DNA of 64,000 bases, from positions 62,591,840 through 62,655,839 of the forward strand of contig JAVMKO010000002.1 in assembly GCA_032164245.1 (NCBI GenBank). Reading direction: 5' to 3'. Shown here piece by piece: positions 11,946 to 23,560 of the stretch. Numbering within the stretch: position 1 is the stretch's first letter; every line of letters starts with the position of its first letter. A program made the translations under genes and the position numbers. The notes beneath the pieces were generated by a model. The model did no database searches, had not been told where the DNA came from, and saw nothing but the letters and a program-made list of their open reading frames with translations. The stretch comes from Sternotherus odoratus. Taxonomy: Eukaryota; Chordata; Testudines; Kinosternidae.

Positions 11946-12700
11946 TATGGCTGTCAAACTATTTTAAAAAATAATCGCAATTAATCGTGAGATGAAAAAA
12001 TATTAATCGTGATTAATCACAGTTCTAATCATATTGTTAAACAATAAGAGAATACATTTATTATAAATATTTTTTGCAGTTTCTCTACATTTTCAAATAT
12101 ATTGATTTCAATTACAACACAGAATACAAAGTGTACCATGCTCACTTTATATTATTTTTATTACATCTATTTACACTTTAAAAAATATAACCAAAAGAAA
12201 CAGTATATTTCAGTTAATCTCATAACAAGTATTGTAGTGCAATCTCTTTATCGTGAAAGTGCAATTTACAAATGTAGATTTTTTTTCATTACATACCTGC
12301 ACTCAAAACCAAAACAATGTAAAATTTTAGTGCCTACAAATCTACAGAGTCCTACTCCTTGTTCAGCCAATCACTAAAACAAACAAGTTTGTTTACATTT
12401 ACAGGAGATAATACTGCCCACTTCTCATTTACAATGTCACCTGACAGTGAGAACAGGTATTCACATAGCACTTTTGTAGCTGGCATTGCAAAGTATTTAC
12501 ATGCTAAATATGCTAAGCATGCATATGCCACTGCATGCTTCGGCCACCTTTCCACAGGACATGCTTCCATGCTGATAACATTCGTTAAAAAAATAATTCA
12601 TTAATTAAATTTATGACTGATCTCCTTGAGGGAGAAGTGTATGTCTCCTGCTCTGTGATTTTATGTACATTCTGCTACATATTTCGTGTTATGGCAGTCT
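11946..12700 (-). mobile_element. hAT transposon, left half with transposase C-terminus
   Basis: The element starts TATGGCTGTCAAACTA, followed by the ATTAATCG/CGATTAATC motifs of its terminal inverted region. On the minus strand, 12570-12352 encodes LACKYFAMPATKVLCEYLF, then SLSGDIVNEKWAVLSP and NKLVCFSDWLNKE. This is the C-terminal dimerisation region of hAT transposases (hATC), ending in a stop. The copy is cut at 12700 by a CR1 and resumes at 14791. The same domain is also partly encoded on the plus strand at about 15113-15240, so the family appears to have long inverted ends that include transposase coding sequence. Confidence 0.8.
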
Positions 12701-14790
12701 CATAAGAATATAGGAACAGCCATACTGGGTCAGACCAAAGATCCATCTAGCCCAGTATCCTGTCTTCCAACAGTGGCCAATGCCAGGTGCCCGAGAGGGA
12801 ATGACCAGAACAGATAATCATCAAGTTATCCATCCCGTCACCCATTCCCAGCCTCTGGCAAACAGAAGCTAAGGACACCACCCCTGCCCATCCTGGCTAA
12901 TAGCCATTGATAGACCTATCCTCTACAAATTAACCCTCTTATAGTCTTGGCCTTCACAACATCCTCTGGCAAGGAATTCCACAGGTTAACTGTGTGTTCT
13001 GTGAAAAAACACTTCCTTTTGTTTGTTTAAACCTGCTGCCTATTAATTTCATTTGCTGGCCCCTAGTTCTTGTGTTATGAGAAGAAATAAATAACACTTC
13101 CTAATTTACTTTCTCCACACCAGTCATGATTTTATAAACCTCTATCATATCTCCCCTTAGTGGTCTCTTTTCCAAGCTGTAAAGTCCCAGCCTGATTAAT
13201 CTCTCCTCATATAGAAGTCGTTCCATACTCCTAATCATTTTTGTTGATCTCTTCTGAACCTTTTCCAATTCCTATCTATCTTTTTTGAGATGGGGTGACC
13301 ACATCTGCATGTTGTATTCAAGATATGGGCGTACCATGGATTTATATAGAGGCAATATGATATTGTCTATCTTATTATCTTTTTCTTAATGATTCCCAAC
13401 ATTCTGATCGCTTTTTTGACTGCCACTGCACACTGAGTGGATGTTTTCAAAAACTATCCACCATGACTCTAAGATCTCTTTCTTGAGTGGCAACAGCTCA
13501 TTTAGACCCATTGCTTTGCATTTATCAACATTGAATTTCATCTGCCATTTTGTTGCCCACTCACCCAGTTTTGAGAGATACTTTTGTACCTCTTCGTAGT
13601 CTGCCTAGAATTTAACTATCTTGAATAGTTTTGTATCATCTGCAAATTATGCCACCTCACTGTTCACCCCTTTTCCCAGATCATTTCTCAATATGTTAAA
13701 TAGGACTGGCCCAGTACAGACCCCTGGGGGACACCACTATTTACCTCTCTCCATTCTGAAAACTGACCATTTATTCCTACCCTTTGTTTCCTATCTTTTA
13801 ACCAGTTACCAATCCATAAGAGAACTCTCCCTCTTATCTCATGACTGTTTACTTTGCTTAAGAGCCTTTGGGGTGAGAGACCCTATCTAAGGCTTTCTGA
13901 AAATCTAAATACAGTAAAACCTCGATTTAACGGACTAATTCGGGCGAGGGGGTGTCCGTTAAATCAGAAAGTCCGTTATTTAATTAAAAAAAAACAACGA
14001 GCTGTTGGAGCAGCAGCCCGACCGCCACAGGGCTGGGGCAGCAGCTCCGCAGCCCACCCGCTGCTGGGACCCGGGTGGCAGCCGGGACCCGTCAGCCAGC
14101 CCGCCCGCAGGCGGGACTCGGGCGGGAGCCGGGAGCCGGCAGCCAGCCCGCCCAGAGGCGGGACTCGGGCGGGAGCCAGGAGCCAGCAGCCCGCCCACGG
14201 GCGGGAGCCAGCAGCCCGCCTGCAGGCGGGAGCCGGGCGGGAGCCGGCAGCCAGCCAGCCCGCAGGCGGGAGCCGGGAACCGGTAGCCAGTCTGCCCGCT
14301 GGCGTGACCCGGGCGGCAGCCGGGAGCCGGCAGCCAGCCCTCAACAAATGGATTTCGGATGCCTCAGACTTGCTTAGAAATTTTGTCCGTTGCATCCGAA
14401 GTCCGTTAAATCGAGGTCCGTTAAATCGAGGGTTTACTGTACACTATATTCACTGGATCTTCCTTGTCCACATGCTTGTTGACCCCCCAAAGAATTCTAG
14501 TAGATTGGTGAGACAATTTCTCTTTACAAAAACCATGTTGCCTCTTCCCCAACAAATTACATTAATCTACGTGTCTGACAATTTTGTTTTTTCTTATAGT
14601 TTCAAGCAGTTTGCCCAGTACTGAAACCAGGCTTACCCGCCCTTAATTGCCAGGGTCACCTCTGGAGCCCTTTTTAAAAATTGGTGTCACATTAGCTATC
14701 CTCCAGTCTTTTGGTACAGAAGTTGATTTAAATGATAGTAGTCCTGCATTTACACATTTGAGTTCCTTCAGAACATTTGGGCGAATACCA
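12701..14790 (-). mobile_element. CR1 LINE, minus strand, interrupted
   Basis: In + coordinates the copy begins CATAAGAATATAGGAAC, the complement of the CR1 3' tail with TTCTTATG-type repeats. It continues through the 3' UTR and RT. The minus strand encodes GPVLFNI-type and NYRPVS-type RT segments, all with frameshifts. Its 5' end is at about 14790 (gggcgaatacca), after which hAT sequence resumes. A Tigger-like element is inserted at 13912-14439. It is a dead pseudogene. Confidence 0.9.
13912..14439. mobile_element. Tigger/pogo-like element nested in CR1
   Basis: Ends CAGTAAAACCTCGATTTAAC and GGGTTTACTG are flanked by TA (13910-13911 and 14440-14441). Removing the element and one TA rejoins the CR1 text 'aaatacactatatt', which shows a clean insertion. 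It belongs to the same family as 3559-4224 in inverted orientation: the block with ATTCGGGCGAGGGGGTGTCC is at the left here and at the right there. The interior is a GC-rich degenerate tandem repeat with GCGGGAGCCGG-type units. Confidence 0.9.
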
Positions 14791-15240
14791 ACGACTCAGC
14801 ATATGTTGTTTGGTTTAAGAAAACTTTCACTGCAGATTTGACAAAACGCAACAAAAGTACCAATAAGAGATTTCTAACGATAGCTACAGCACTCGGCCCA
14901 AGGTTTAAGAATCTGAAGTGCGTTCCAAAATCTGAGAGTTACGAGGTGTGGAACATGCTGTTAGAAGTCTTAAAAGAGCAACACTCCGATTCAGAAACTA
15001 CAGAACCCAAACCACCAAAAAAAGATAATCAACCTTCTGTTGGTAGCATTTGACTCAGATGATAAAAATGAACATGCAACAGTCTGCACTGTTTTTGAAT
15101 GTTATTGAGTAGAACCCGTCATCAGCATGGAAGCATGTTCCCTGGAATGGTGGTAGAAGTATGAAGGGGCATATGACTGTTTAGCGTACCTGGCACAATT
15201 ACTTTGCAACGCCGGCTACAACAGTGCCAAGTGAACACCT
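14791..15240 (+). mobile_element. hAT transposon, right half with broken transposase
   Basis: This resumes the hAT after the CR1. Plus-strand frames encode TKRNKSTNKRFLTIATALGP, then FKNLKCVPKSESYEVW, KEQHSDSETTEPKPPKK and, after stops, EPVISMEACSLEWW, YDCLAYLAQLLCNAGYNSAK. These are the central and C-terminal regions of a hAT transposase. Homology fades near 15240, so the right terminus is missing. Confidence 0.75.
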
Positions 15241-16546
15241 GTTTGTTTGTTTTTTGTCTCTGGTGCTGCCTGATTGTGTACTTCGATTCCAAATGAGGTA
15301 TGTGGTTTATTGGTCAGTTCATAACTCTGAGGTTCTACTGTATGTGATTTGACAAAGCTCAATACACATGGACCATTATCATAAAGAGCAGTTTAATGAG
15401 ACACAAGGGCATACAATTACTTGCATGAGTTAGCTTGAGCCCATCATCATCTTTCATGCATGCATATGCTAAGGTGATCAATTTTGTGCTTAATGCAGGA
15501 AAAGGAAAGGGAGAAGGCCAAAGTTATTCCATGAGTCTGGAGTTTGAATCATGCAGAACTCGATTTCATCCCAAATCATGTGCAGGAAGAGAGCACATTA
15601 CAGGAGTTGCTCCTATGATCCACTCTTTCTTTAATTAAATCTGGTCTTTATTTTTCACACATTTTTTAGTGTTTGAAGTTTGAAGAAAAAGATGGTTTCT
15701 GGTTTGGTTTTTAAGGGCACACCAGAAAGTGTTACATTGTTTGTTTTCTACTTTTATCTCTCTTCCACCACCATAAGGCAGGAGGCTGTCTCACAACCAC
15801 TTGTCATGGTGGCTCTTCTCTTCCTCTGTGGGCAAAGAGAATAAGAAACAGCTCTCACCCACGCTCCTTGTTGGAGTTAGTGTCGTTCAAAAGCAGTTCT
15901 CCTCTCCTGCACACACCAAGATGAATGGCTCCAAGTTTCTAAGAGTCTTCAATGGAGCTATTCACCCATAAACGGGATGAGCCAGTTTTGGCACTAACTT
16001 AGCAGCTGCTATATCCCCAGCAGGCCCAAAGGCAGGGAAGAAAATCAGGCTGTTAATTTAAAGTGACATGGCCAAAGTTACTTCCAGCAGGGTTTTACCA
16101 GCTATACTAACTTAAACCAAAAACTGGACTCCACAGTTATGGGGTTTAGTAATAGGGAAGCAATGCCTGAGAAATTTAAAAATCCCTGTGTAATGCAAAG
16201 GGATTTCCTTTCTTCACTTAATTCTCATCCGGTCAGGAGTATTTTATATTATGATTCTTACATCACAAAAGTTTCTAGAAGCTGATGTCACATCGTCATT
16301 TAATCATTGCTACCATTTTGGACAACAAAACCAAGCCAGAATTTGCCAGGACCAAGAGAACAGAAAAATTTCAGTGTTTTTTAGATCAAATTTGTTTTTA
16401 AACATTGTGAGGGAGAAAATTCTAGGACACTATCCAAGTAAATTCCAACCTAACCTTCCTACTTTACTTCTGTGGAACTCCCTTAACACTCCCATCACCA
16501 CCACTATATGCCACAAGATAATCTTTAAAAATAATTTTAGTACTTA
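15241..16546. other. Unannotated stretch
   Basis: No recognisable repeat ends or coding frames. About 15770-15980 is slightly pyrimidine-rich. Confidence 0.4.
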
Positions 16547-17328
16547 GCCCTTGTCTACACTGGCAAGTTTCTGCACAGTAAAGCAGCTTTCTGCGCTGTA
16601 ACTCCCGAGCTGTACACTCTGCCAAGCCACTTAGTGCACAATAATTGTGCTGTTGCCGTGCTCTAAAAAAATCACCACAACAAGAGGCTTTCTGCACCTG
16701 AGCTACAGCGCCGCAGTGCCAGTGTAGACACCCTCATCAATTACAGCACTGCAATTGGCCTCAGGGAGGTGTCCCACAATGCCTCTTCTTGCCTCTCTGG
16801 TCATCGGTTTGAACTCTCCTGCCCTGCCCTCAGGTGACCAACCATACTCCCCACCCTGTATATTCCTTTGGAATTTTGAAAGTCCCCTTCCTGTTTGCTC
16901 AGTGACACGTGCTGTGGTCTCAGCGCATCTTTCCAGGTGGCCATGCCTGCTCCACGCACCAGGCGATCTCCTGCTTGGAGCAATGCCAAACTGCTGCACC
17001 TCATCAGCATTTGGGCAGAGGAGGCTGTCCAGTCCCAGCTGTAATCCAACCATAGGAATTATGATACCTACAGACAGATTTCATGATGCATGACAGAAAG
17101 GGGCCATGACCGAGACACACTGCAGTACAGGATCAAAGTGAAGGAGCTGTGGAATGCCTACCACAAGGCATGGGAGGTAAATCACCACTCTCCTGCTACG
17201 CCCACGAGCTACTGATTCTACAAAGAGCTGGACACAATACTCGGTGGCAACCCCACCTCCACTGCATGCCAGTCAAGAATGGACTGAACCAGAAGGAGGA
17301 AATCTTAGAAGAGGATGTGGAGGGGGAC

Positions 17329-18017
17329 TCTAGTGGGGCGGCTGCCCCACTCCTGGGGAAACAGCCGAGGAAAGGGTTGTGGCTGGGAGCAAACAAGCTC
17401 CAGCCTGATTGGACAGAGCAGCCACAGCTGTGGCTGGTTCAATTAGGGCTCAGCTGGCCCTGATAAAAGGACTCAATTTGGTGAACAGAGACAGTCTCCT
17501 CTGGCTTTAGAGGCAGATTGGCCTGGCTGCTGGGGGAGCTTGACAAGGTACCTAGAGTGAAGCAGGGCTGGGGCAAGGCAAGAGGCGCTTGGGGAAGCTC
17601 TGGCCTGGAAACCCCCAGGCTGCAGGGCCTAGGTGAAGGCCCAACAAAGGGTACTGAGGTTGCAGGGGACAGCCCAGAGCTGAAGCAGCAGCAGACCAAA
17701 CCCTCCTTGCCGGTGATGAATGGCAATGATACTGCAGTCTGCCTCAGAGAATGGGGGCAAGTGGTGACTGGCAGTTTCCTAGACTGAGGAAAGGTGGGAA
17801 TAGAGGGTGGGGGTTCCCTGGGAAGGGGAGACTCTGAGACTGGGAGGGTACCGCAGGGGTGCAGCTCCCTCGGTAAGAGGGCACCGGGGCCTGGGAGGGA
17901 CACGGGACCAGCAGAAAGCAGGACATCAGGCTGCAGAGGGCGCTCCAGAGGCTGGAGAGCTAATTCCCTGGACAGACCAGCAGGAGGTACCGTGGGGTGA
18001 GTCGCCGCCCTGCTACA
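17329..18017 (-). mobile_element. Solo LTR (family A), minus orientation
   Basis: On the minus strand it starts TGTAGCAGGGCGGCGACTCA; its far end, expected CTACA, is mutated to CTAGA. The 5-bp target duplication GGGAC is perfect (17324-17328 and 18018-18022). TG...CA-type ends with a 5-bp duplication fit an LTR retroelement, and no internal gag or pol region is present. It splits the Harbinger SANT exon, so it is the younger insertion. The same family is at 30070-30701 and 59704-60353. Confidence 0.88.
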
Positions 18018-18363
18018 GGGACCCAGATGCAGAGATCAGAGATGTAAGCAGCCTTGAGCTCTTCTCTACCCCAAAGGAGGCTAGCCACTCATACCTGTTG
18101 GATCTTGGCAAAGCACAAACAGGAGAGGAGGCCCCTGGTAAGTGGATTTGATTTTGGGAATCATTGAAGCTAGTTGGTGGCAGGAGAGTTGCAGAAAGCA
18201 GGCTTGTGTCTGTATGATGCACTTCATGGGAATCTGCCTCAGATCTCCAGGAAACTCTCATGGAGATACTGGGCAATCCGCTGCCACAGATTCTTTGGCA
18301 GAGCTGCTTTGTTTCTTTCCCCATTAAGGGCAACTTTCCCACACTGCTCTGTCATAACTTGGC

Positions 18364-18381
18364 GGGGGGGGGGGGGGGGGG
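18364..18381. repeat. Poly-G tract (18 bases)
   Basis: An uninterrupted run of G in the intron of the SANT gene remnant. It is simple sequence. Confidence 0.95.
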
Positions 18382-18999
18382 AAGAGACTATTGCTGCAAA
18401 AAGGTGAGCCGCATAAGGGCCAGGGCAGAAGTCGCAGTCTTAGATAAGACCCTCCCTTGATTTCCTGCTCACCCTCAGCAGTGAGATATCTTCCATAATG
18501 AACATAGCCTGTGGAAAATGTGGACATAGGAATGATTATCAGCCCCCCGCTACAGTGCTGGCTCTCCCCAAGAGTCATGTGCCCAGTGTACAGTGGGGTC
18601 CAGGAATCTTGATTTTCCCTGTCCCTGAGGCTACTCACTGTTTTGTGGCTCATGTGTGCTTGCCTCAGGTCAGCCAGTTAGTGCCAGGTGTGAGTGTACT
18701 GGCTGTATTTTAAATCACTGGCTGTGTTTTAAATCACTGAATCACTGTGTTGCAAACAATACTACTATTGTAAAATGTTGCCTCCCTCTTTGTTATCAGC
18801 GGCTGAACGGCTGTGCAGAATTAGGAAGCGGCCACGAAGAACTAAAGAGGACCTTCTGCGTGAGGTTTATGATGCACTCCGCAGCTGAAAAACAGGAATT
18901 GAAGGAGTGGCAGGCCAGTGACAAGAGGGACCGAAAGGAGAATGTGGCGCACTAGAATGAAGCAGCTCTTAAACGTTATGGAGCGCCAAGTGGACGTGC

Positions 19000-19400
19000 T
19001 CCAGGCGCCACTAGCATTGCAAACTAAACAGCTCTGTGCCCACCCCACCCTGCAGCTGCTGTAAAACTCTTTCCCATGCACCCCCAGACACTGCCAACAC
19101 ACGCCTATCAACCTCCCAGACCAGCCTACGTTAATGTCTGTGAAATGCCCAGGGTGATCCACAAGTGCCTGGAGAACCATAGAGAAATACTCCTTCCTAT
19201 TAATGTATGTGGTGGCTAGGTGGTCTGGAGCCAGAGTTGGAATACATGTGCCATCTATACCCTTCAGCAATTAGGGAAGCCCATTTGCGCAAAGCCAGCC
19301 ACAATGTCACGCACATTGCCCAGAGTCACAGTCTTTTGGAGCAGGATGCGATTGGTCCTGTCAGTAGACAGGATTCATAACGAATGTCATACACACAGTA
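19000..19400 (-). pseudogene. Harbinger transposase fragment (DDE nuclease)
   Basis: The minus strand encodes KTVTLGNVRDIVAGFAQMGF, PNC, then after a one-base shift GIDGTCIPTLAPDHLATTYI, NRKEYFSMVLQALVDHPGHF and TDINVGWSGR. This is the catalytic block of PIF/Harbinger transposases around the first and second acidic residues (IDGT, and FTDINVGW). Coding similarity ends after GWSGR at about 19100, where it meets the converging SANT gene. Confidence 0.85.
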
Positions 19401-21650
19401 TATACATACCACATAATATGAAATGTAAATGTAAGGGGCCTGACTCATCTCTCCAGTTTTATGCCTGTGCAACTCAAACCCAAGATCCACACACACACAC
19501 ACACACACAGACAAGCTGGTAAAAACACTCATGTAGTACCCCACACAGCTAGTCATGAACTGAGTAGCCCACATTAATGACTAGTTAAATCTCATAGCAC
19601 AATTAATCAGTCTGTAACAGTCCACAATACTTACATTTTGTAACTGTGCTGAGTGGGTGGGGACTTATATAATTAATGTAAAAAACAATAGTTTAAAACA
19701 TAGTCATTAGGATTTACCATGCTACACTTGGCAGTACACTTAGGCAGCCTTTTTAAAGAAAAACAGTCTTTGCCAACTGTTAATAATGAGTGTGCAAGTT
19801 ATGCTTAACACCACAAAATTAAGGGCACAGAGCTTAATCAGTTTAAACAAAAAGTTGTTCCAGAACAATGTGAACTCCAAGACTGTAGTCCAGAAAACTG
19901 CTGAAAATAAAAGAGAAACTTTCTGGACAGCTGTTAGATGGAAATTTATTAAACTTTTTAAAGAAGGACATGGTCATGTGTTTGTTTGTTTGGCCTTTGT
20001 TCCTCACAATTAATTCCTTCGGACTTTCAACTGTACAAGTGTAAAAGATTATGGAGCTGATTCTCCGCTCACACCAATTTTATACCAGTGTATTTCCACT
20101 GACTTCATTGCAGTGAGGCTGATTAAGGCTCTGATCCTGGAAACAGATGTGCAAGTGCTGACCTTTATATATGGAAGTCAAGAGAATTTTATGCTTGTGT
20201 AAACTGGTATGAGGGGAAAAATCAGCTGTACAGGCTTTTACAATGCACAAATAAAATTCAGTGGAAAATAACTGTGAAGAACAAAGGCCTCAAAGACAAA
20301 CAAGTCCCCTTGTTTTTCTTCTAAAAAAATTGATAAATTTGCCCTCTAATAGATTCCCAAAACCTCTCTCGTTTTGTTAGCAGTTTTTAGGTTGTGAAAT
20401 CAATAGGATTCCATGTGGGTGTCACCAGCATATCTCCTTCTAGGATCAGGGCCTGATACGGTTATAAGTCAGAGCAGAATCAAGAATGTTTACGTATGCA
20501 TAAGTTGATGAAGACTATCATCAGTATACATTATAGCACACAAAAAACTGTACATGGAGCAAATTACACTGAGACGCAATTGGGAGGGCCGCATACAGTG
20601 TCATATTCATAATGTATGTGCTCAGACAGTGGGTGAGGGCTAATTTTGTATTTATTCCTATTCTTGCATGAGTGTAGCTACTTATTTTGTTTATAATTAA
20701 ATCTCTCTCTAATGGGTCAGTACAGAATTTTGTACTTTATACGTTGCTTTTTATAGACATGAAGAATTCATTTTCATATTTTAAAATTGCAATCATAATA
20801 ATAACTTGACCATAAATTCTGGTCTTATGGTAAAACAATAAACACTACCAACTGCATTCCGTTCTGATATTGGGTAGATATGGGAATTTTGCCATTAACT
20901 TTAATGGGAGCAGGATCAAGCTCTAAGAGTTGACAGTGGTTATCACTGAAGAGGTAATACAAAGCCATAAGTTATGAAGCTGAATTTGAACACACACTAA
21001 CATCGTCTGTCAACAGGTCACATTTTATTTTAAAGTACACCACTAATTTTTTACACTTTTTAGCACTTCATTAGTGAATAGTGTGGGGGCCAAAAGTGTG
21101 ACAGATCCCATAATGTGTTTGTCCAGTGGTGCTGGTGATACATATGCGACATATGCTAACATTCAACTGAAAGCTTGGAAAAATATTGTTGGATTCTACA
21201 GCAATGAAAGAGTTAAAGTTGAAAACATTTTCCTTTAAATAAATATATATATACACACAACCATCTCCAATACTGGAATAATAAGGAAAAAGGCAGCTAA
21301 GTTTCAAAAGAGAACAGTAACTTATACAACTTTGAGTTTGAGACAGGATTGAAAGTCTAGAAATAATAAGCTTATGATGTTGTTTCAACACTTTCTATTT
21401 CATGAACCTCTCACTTCAAAGCCTTCTAGGTCATTAATAAATACCAGGATTTATCAAGTGACATTTATTCATACCCCATGCTTAAACTCCATCTGAACCA
21501 TTCCATATGTTAATAAATGAATTCCTATGCACAATTATAAGGTTCATTTGACCACAATACCTCTAAAAGTTTAATTTAATTTTTAGTTAATTATTCTATG
21601 CTATGGTATAAATGCTATTACAGTAGTATGATATAGTATGATCACTAGTC
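19361..21650. other. Unannotated stretch with simple repeats and old repeat traces
   Basis: A (CA)n run lies at 19488-19509. About 20052-20130 carries inverted phrases (ctgattctccgctcacacc, ttataccagtgta) of the palindromic repeat family also seen at 50420 and 55015. About 20880-20925 has TTAATGGGAGCAGGATCAAG. No gene was recognised. Confidence 0.45.
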
Positions 21651-21750
21651 TGCTTGCATCCGACGAAGTGGGTATTAGCCCACGAAAGCTTATGCTTCTA
21701 TACTTTATAGTTAGTCTTTAAGGTGCCACAGGACTCTGTTACCTCTACTA
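21651..21750 (-). mobile_element. Penelope-like element terminal fragment
   Basis: The text 'gcatccgacgaagtgggtat', 'cccacgaaagcttatgct' and 'tagtctttaaggtgccacag' is nearly identical to the right arm of the inverted repeat at 57409-57535. It is a non-coding terminal piece of that family. Confidence 0.8.
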
Positions 21751-22590
21751 TTCTGCAGTTAATGAGACATTCATTGCAAATTTAAAAAGTTTGTGAATTA
21801 GCAAGTAAGTGGACAGAATTACAGATACAAAGATAATGCATTTTTAAGAATATTTCAACCATTTAGCCAGTTTTCAATTAGTTGATGCTAATACTTCATA
21901 GCACACCTGTGAAAGTGCTCTCTGATATATTTGATAAAAATCATAGACTCCACTAAGTTAAATTTACAGAAAAAAACATACAGAGCTGGTGTTTAAAGAT
22001 GCTAGAATTTTGTTAATCAGAGCTAGATTCATATCTCCCTCTTCCTATTGGCCTGTATGTACACACATACAAACATCTTACAGCTGCCAGGATCATCAAT
22101 GGAACAGCAAGTACGTTTAAAGCCCAGTGACCGGCAATGTGCACCTTCATAATCAAAAAAACCCCAACCCCACAGAAAAGCTGAAGTAAGTAAAAGTCAA
22201 ATAACATATGTCCCAGGCCTACAAAAAATTCCCTGTGCTCCCCCCCCCCCCACATCCCCACATACACACTCTCCCTCTCTGCACATTAATGTATATATTG
22301 GTGATGTTTGGTAATGAAATGCATAATGCCAATAACCACCAAACCTTACCAAAAATAGAGCTCTCCGCTAGGACCTACTTAATAGCAGACACCAAGTTAT
22401 CACCCTCTTTCCCCCCTCAAGAATTCAGTATCGGCATCCCCCTGTCTCTGTAGCAGGACAACTCCAGCTTGGGTATTTCATACATTGGAAAAACGAATGC
22501 ATAACAATGCACCAATGCAAATATGAGTCAAGCCCAAATATATTTATATCTAAGTGGGCAACAGGCTGAATAACCCTCTCCCGGACAGCA
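21751..22590. other. Unannotated stretch
   Basis: AT-rich, with a C-run at 22238-22250. No gene or transposon was recognised. Confidence 0.4.
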
Positions 22591-22849
22591 CATCCTTCCC
22601 CTTAGCTATTTCCATTGACACCGCAGTGCACTGCAACACTAGCAACCGCCTCTGGCTCAGAAATTTTCATCCCCCCCGCCAGTATTAAACACTCCTCAGG
22701 CTCTTTGCAGTGGTGGGAACCATCCTTAATGGAGGCTTCAGCATCCTCTGCAAGCCTTTTGGCTTCTGCATGGGAAGAGAGGGGGAGGGAAGGGAGAGGT
22801 GAGGGACAAGAAGAGTGAAGGAATGAATGAATTGCTACCTCCAGAAAGG

Positions 22850-23560
22850 CTCTGTGGGCTGCTGCTTGCTCCTGCTCCTGCTGCTCCTGCTGCTGCTGTC
22901 ACAGCGGATCAGCTGATATTTACCTGTGAGGTAATGCACACTCTGTAAGGTCACCATGCACCCACGGAAACAGAGTGCAAAGCCGGGGAGAGACAGAGAG
23001 AGGGAGCTGCTGCTGCTGCCGCTTCCCACTGCGAGCCGAGAGGCTGCACCGCGCGCAGGCTGCTGATGCGGCTGCAGCTCCCGGCACATGCTGCAGGTGT
23101 CAGAGCAGAAGCTGCCCTGCCTCAGACGGGACCCGGCGCGCTTCTGCACATGCTCCCGCCCCCCCGCGCGCGCGCAACCTCGGCACATGCCTGGTGGGCC
23201 CGGGGAGCCGCAGCCTGGCCCCGGCCCCGGCCCCGGCCCTGCCGGAGCCGCGCGGGGAGCGGAGCGAGGGGCCGGAGGGGGCGTTGCGGCCGGGCCGGAG
23301 GGATGACGTATGGGGGGGATGGAGGCGCAGGTGGGGCAGGGAGGTGGAGGGAGCAAAACGGGGGTTGCATGGAGAGAGCCCAGCGCTCAGGCGAGCCGGG
23401 GGACGGGCGCTCAGGTGCGGATGATTTGGGGGACGCGGGAGCAGAGCGGAGCAGTGGGGCGCATTGGCTGGGTTGTAGCTCGGGAGCTGATCCTCTGGGG
23501 AGGGGCAGAGCCAGAGCGTGATGGAGGAGGGGGTCTGGAGTGGCAGAATCCGAACCCAAA
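22850..23560. promoter_or_regulatory. CpG island, possible promoter
   Basis: This is the only strongly CpG-rich region outside identifiable transposons, with runs of CGCGCG, CCGGCCCCGG and GGGCGGGG-like motifs and (GCT)n-type tracts near 22850-22900. No transposon ends flank it. In vertebrates this composition usually marks a promoter and first exon. Direction is not certain; the minus strand has the better splice signal. Confidence 0.55.
22924..22957 (-). CDS. Candidate first coding exon end, unidentified
   Basis: On the minus strand an ATG at 22957 opens MVTLQSVHYLT and reaches a good splice donor, CTCACAG|GTAAAT, with GT at 22923-22922, giving phase 1. It lies at the edge of the CpG island, where a first coding exon would be expected. 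An upstream in-frame open stretch extends to 23356, but it is low-complexity and GC-driven. I do not recognise the peptide. This is inference from signals alone. Confidence 0.25.

Larger units (their letters stand above)
16943..18960 (+). pseudogene. Harbinger Myb/SANT-like protein, two exons, broken
   Basis: ATG at 16943 opens MPAPRTRRSPAWSNAKLLHL, then ISIWAEEAVQSQL, a Myb/SANT (trihelix-like) domain start. After frame breaks the text continues with RGHDRDTLQYRIKVKELWN and AYHKA, again typical. The LTR at 17329-18017 interrupts the exon. Beyond it PDAEIRDVSSLELFSTPKEA leads to a donor CCTG|GTAAGT at 18138. An acceptor (ttgttatcag) ends at 18799, followed by AERLCRIRKRPRRTKEDLLR. In intact Harbingers this protein binds DNA and brings the transposase to the nucleus and the element ends; here stops and frameshifts make it a pseudogene. 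Confidence 0.8.
16547..19360. mobile_element. PIF/Harbinger transposon, decayed, with two convergent genes
   Basis: The left end GCCCTTGTCTACACTGGCAA follows TTA (16544-16546), the TWA target of PIF/Harbinger. The same terminal text, complemented, forms the right end of the element at 33779-34572. Inside are a Myb/SANT-type gene on + and a transposase fragment on -, the two-gene content typical of Harbinger. A solo LTR (17329-18017) splits the first gene. The right terminus is not visible; the end at about 19360 is where transposase homology stops. Confidence 0.82.

Noticed and set aside
17439..17903. 154-codon minus-strand frame
   Set aside because: It lies within the solo LTR 17329-18017, and Pro/Ser/Leu-rich composition explains it.
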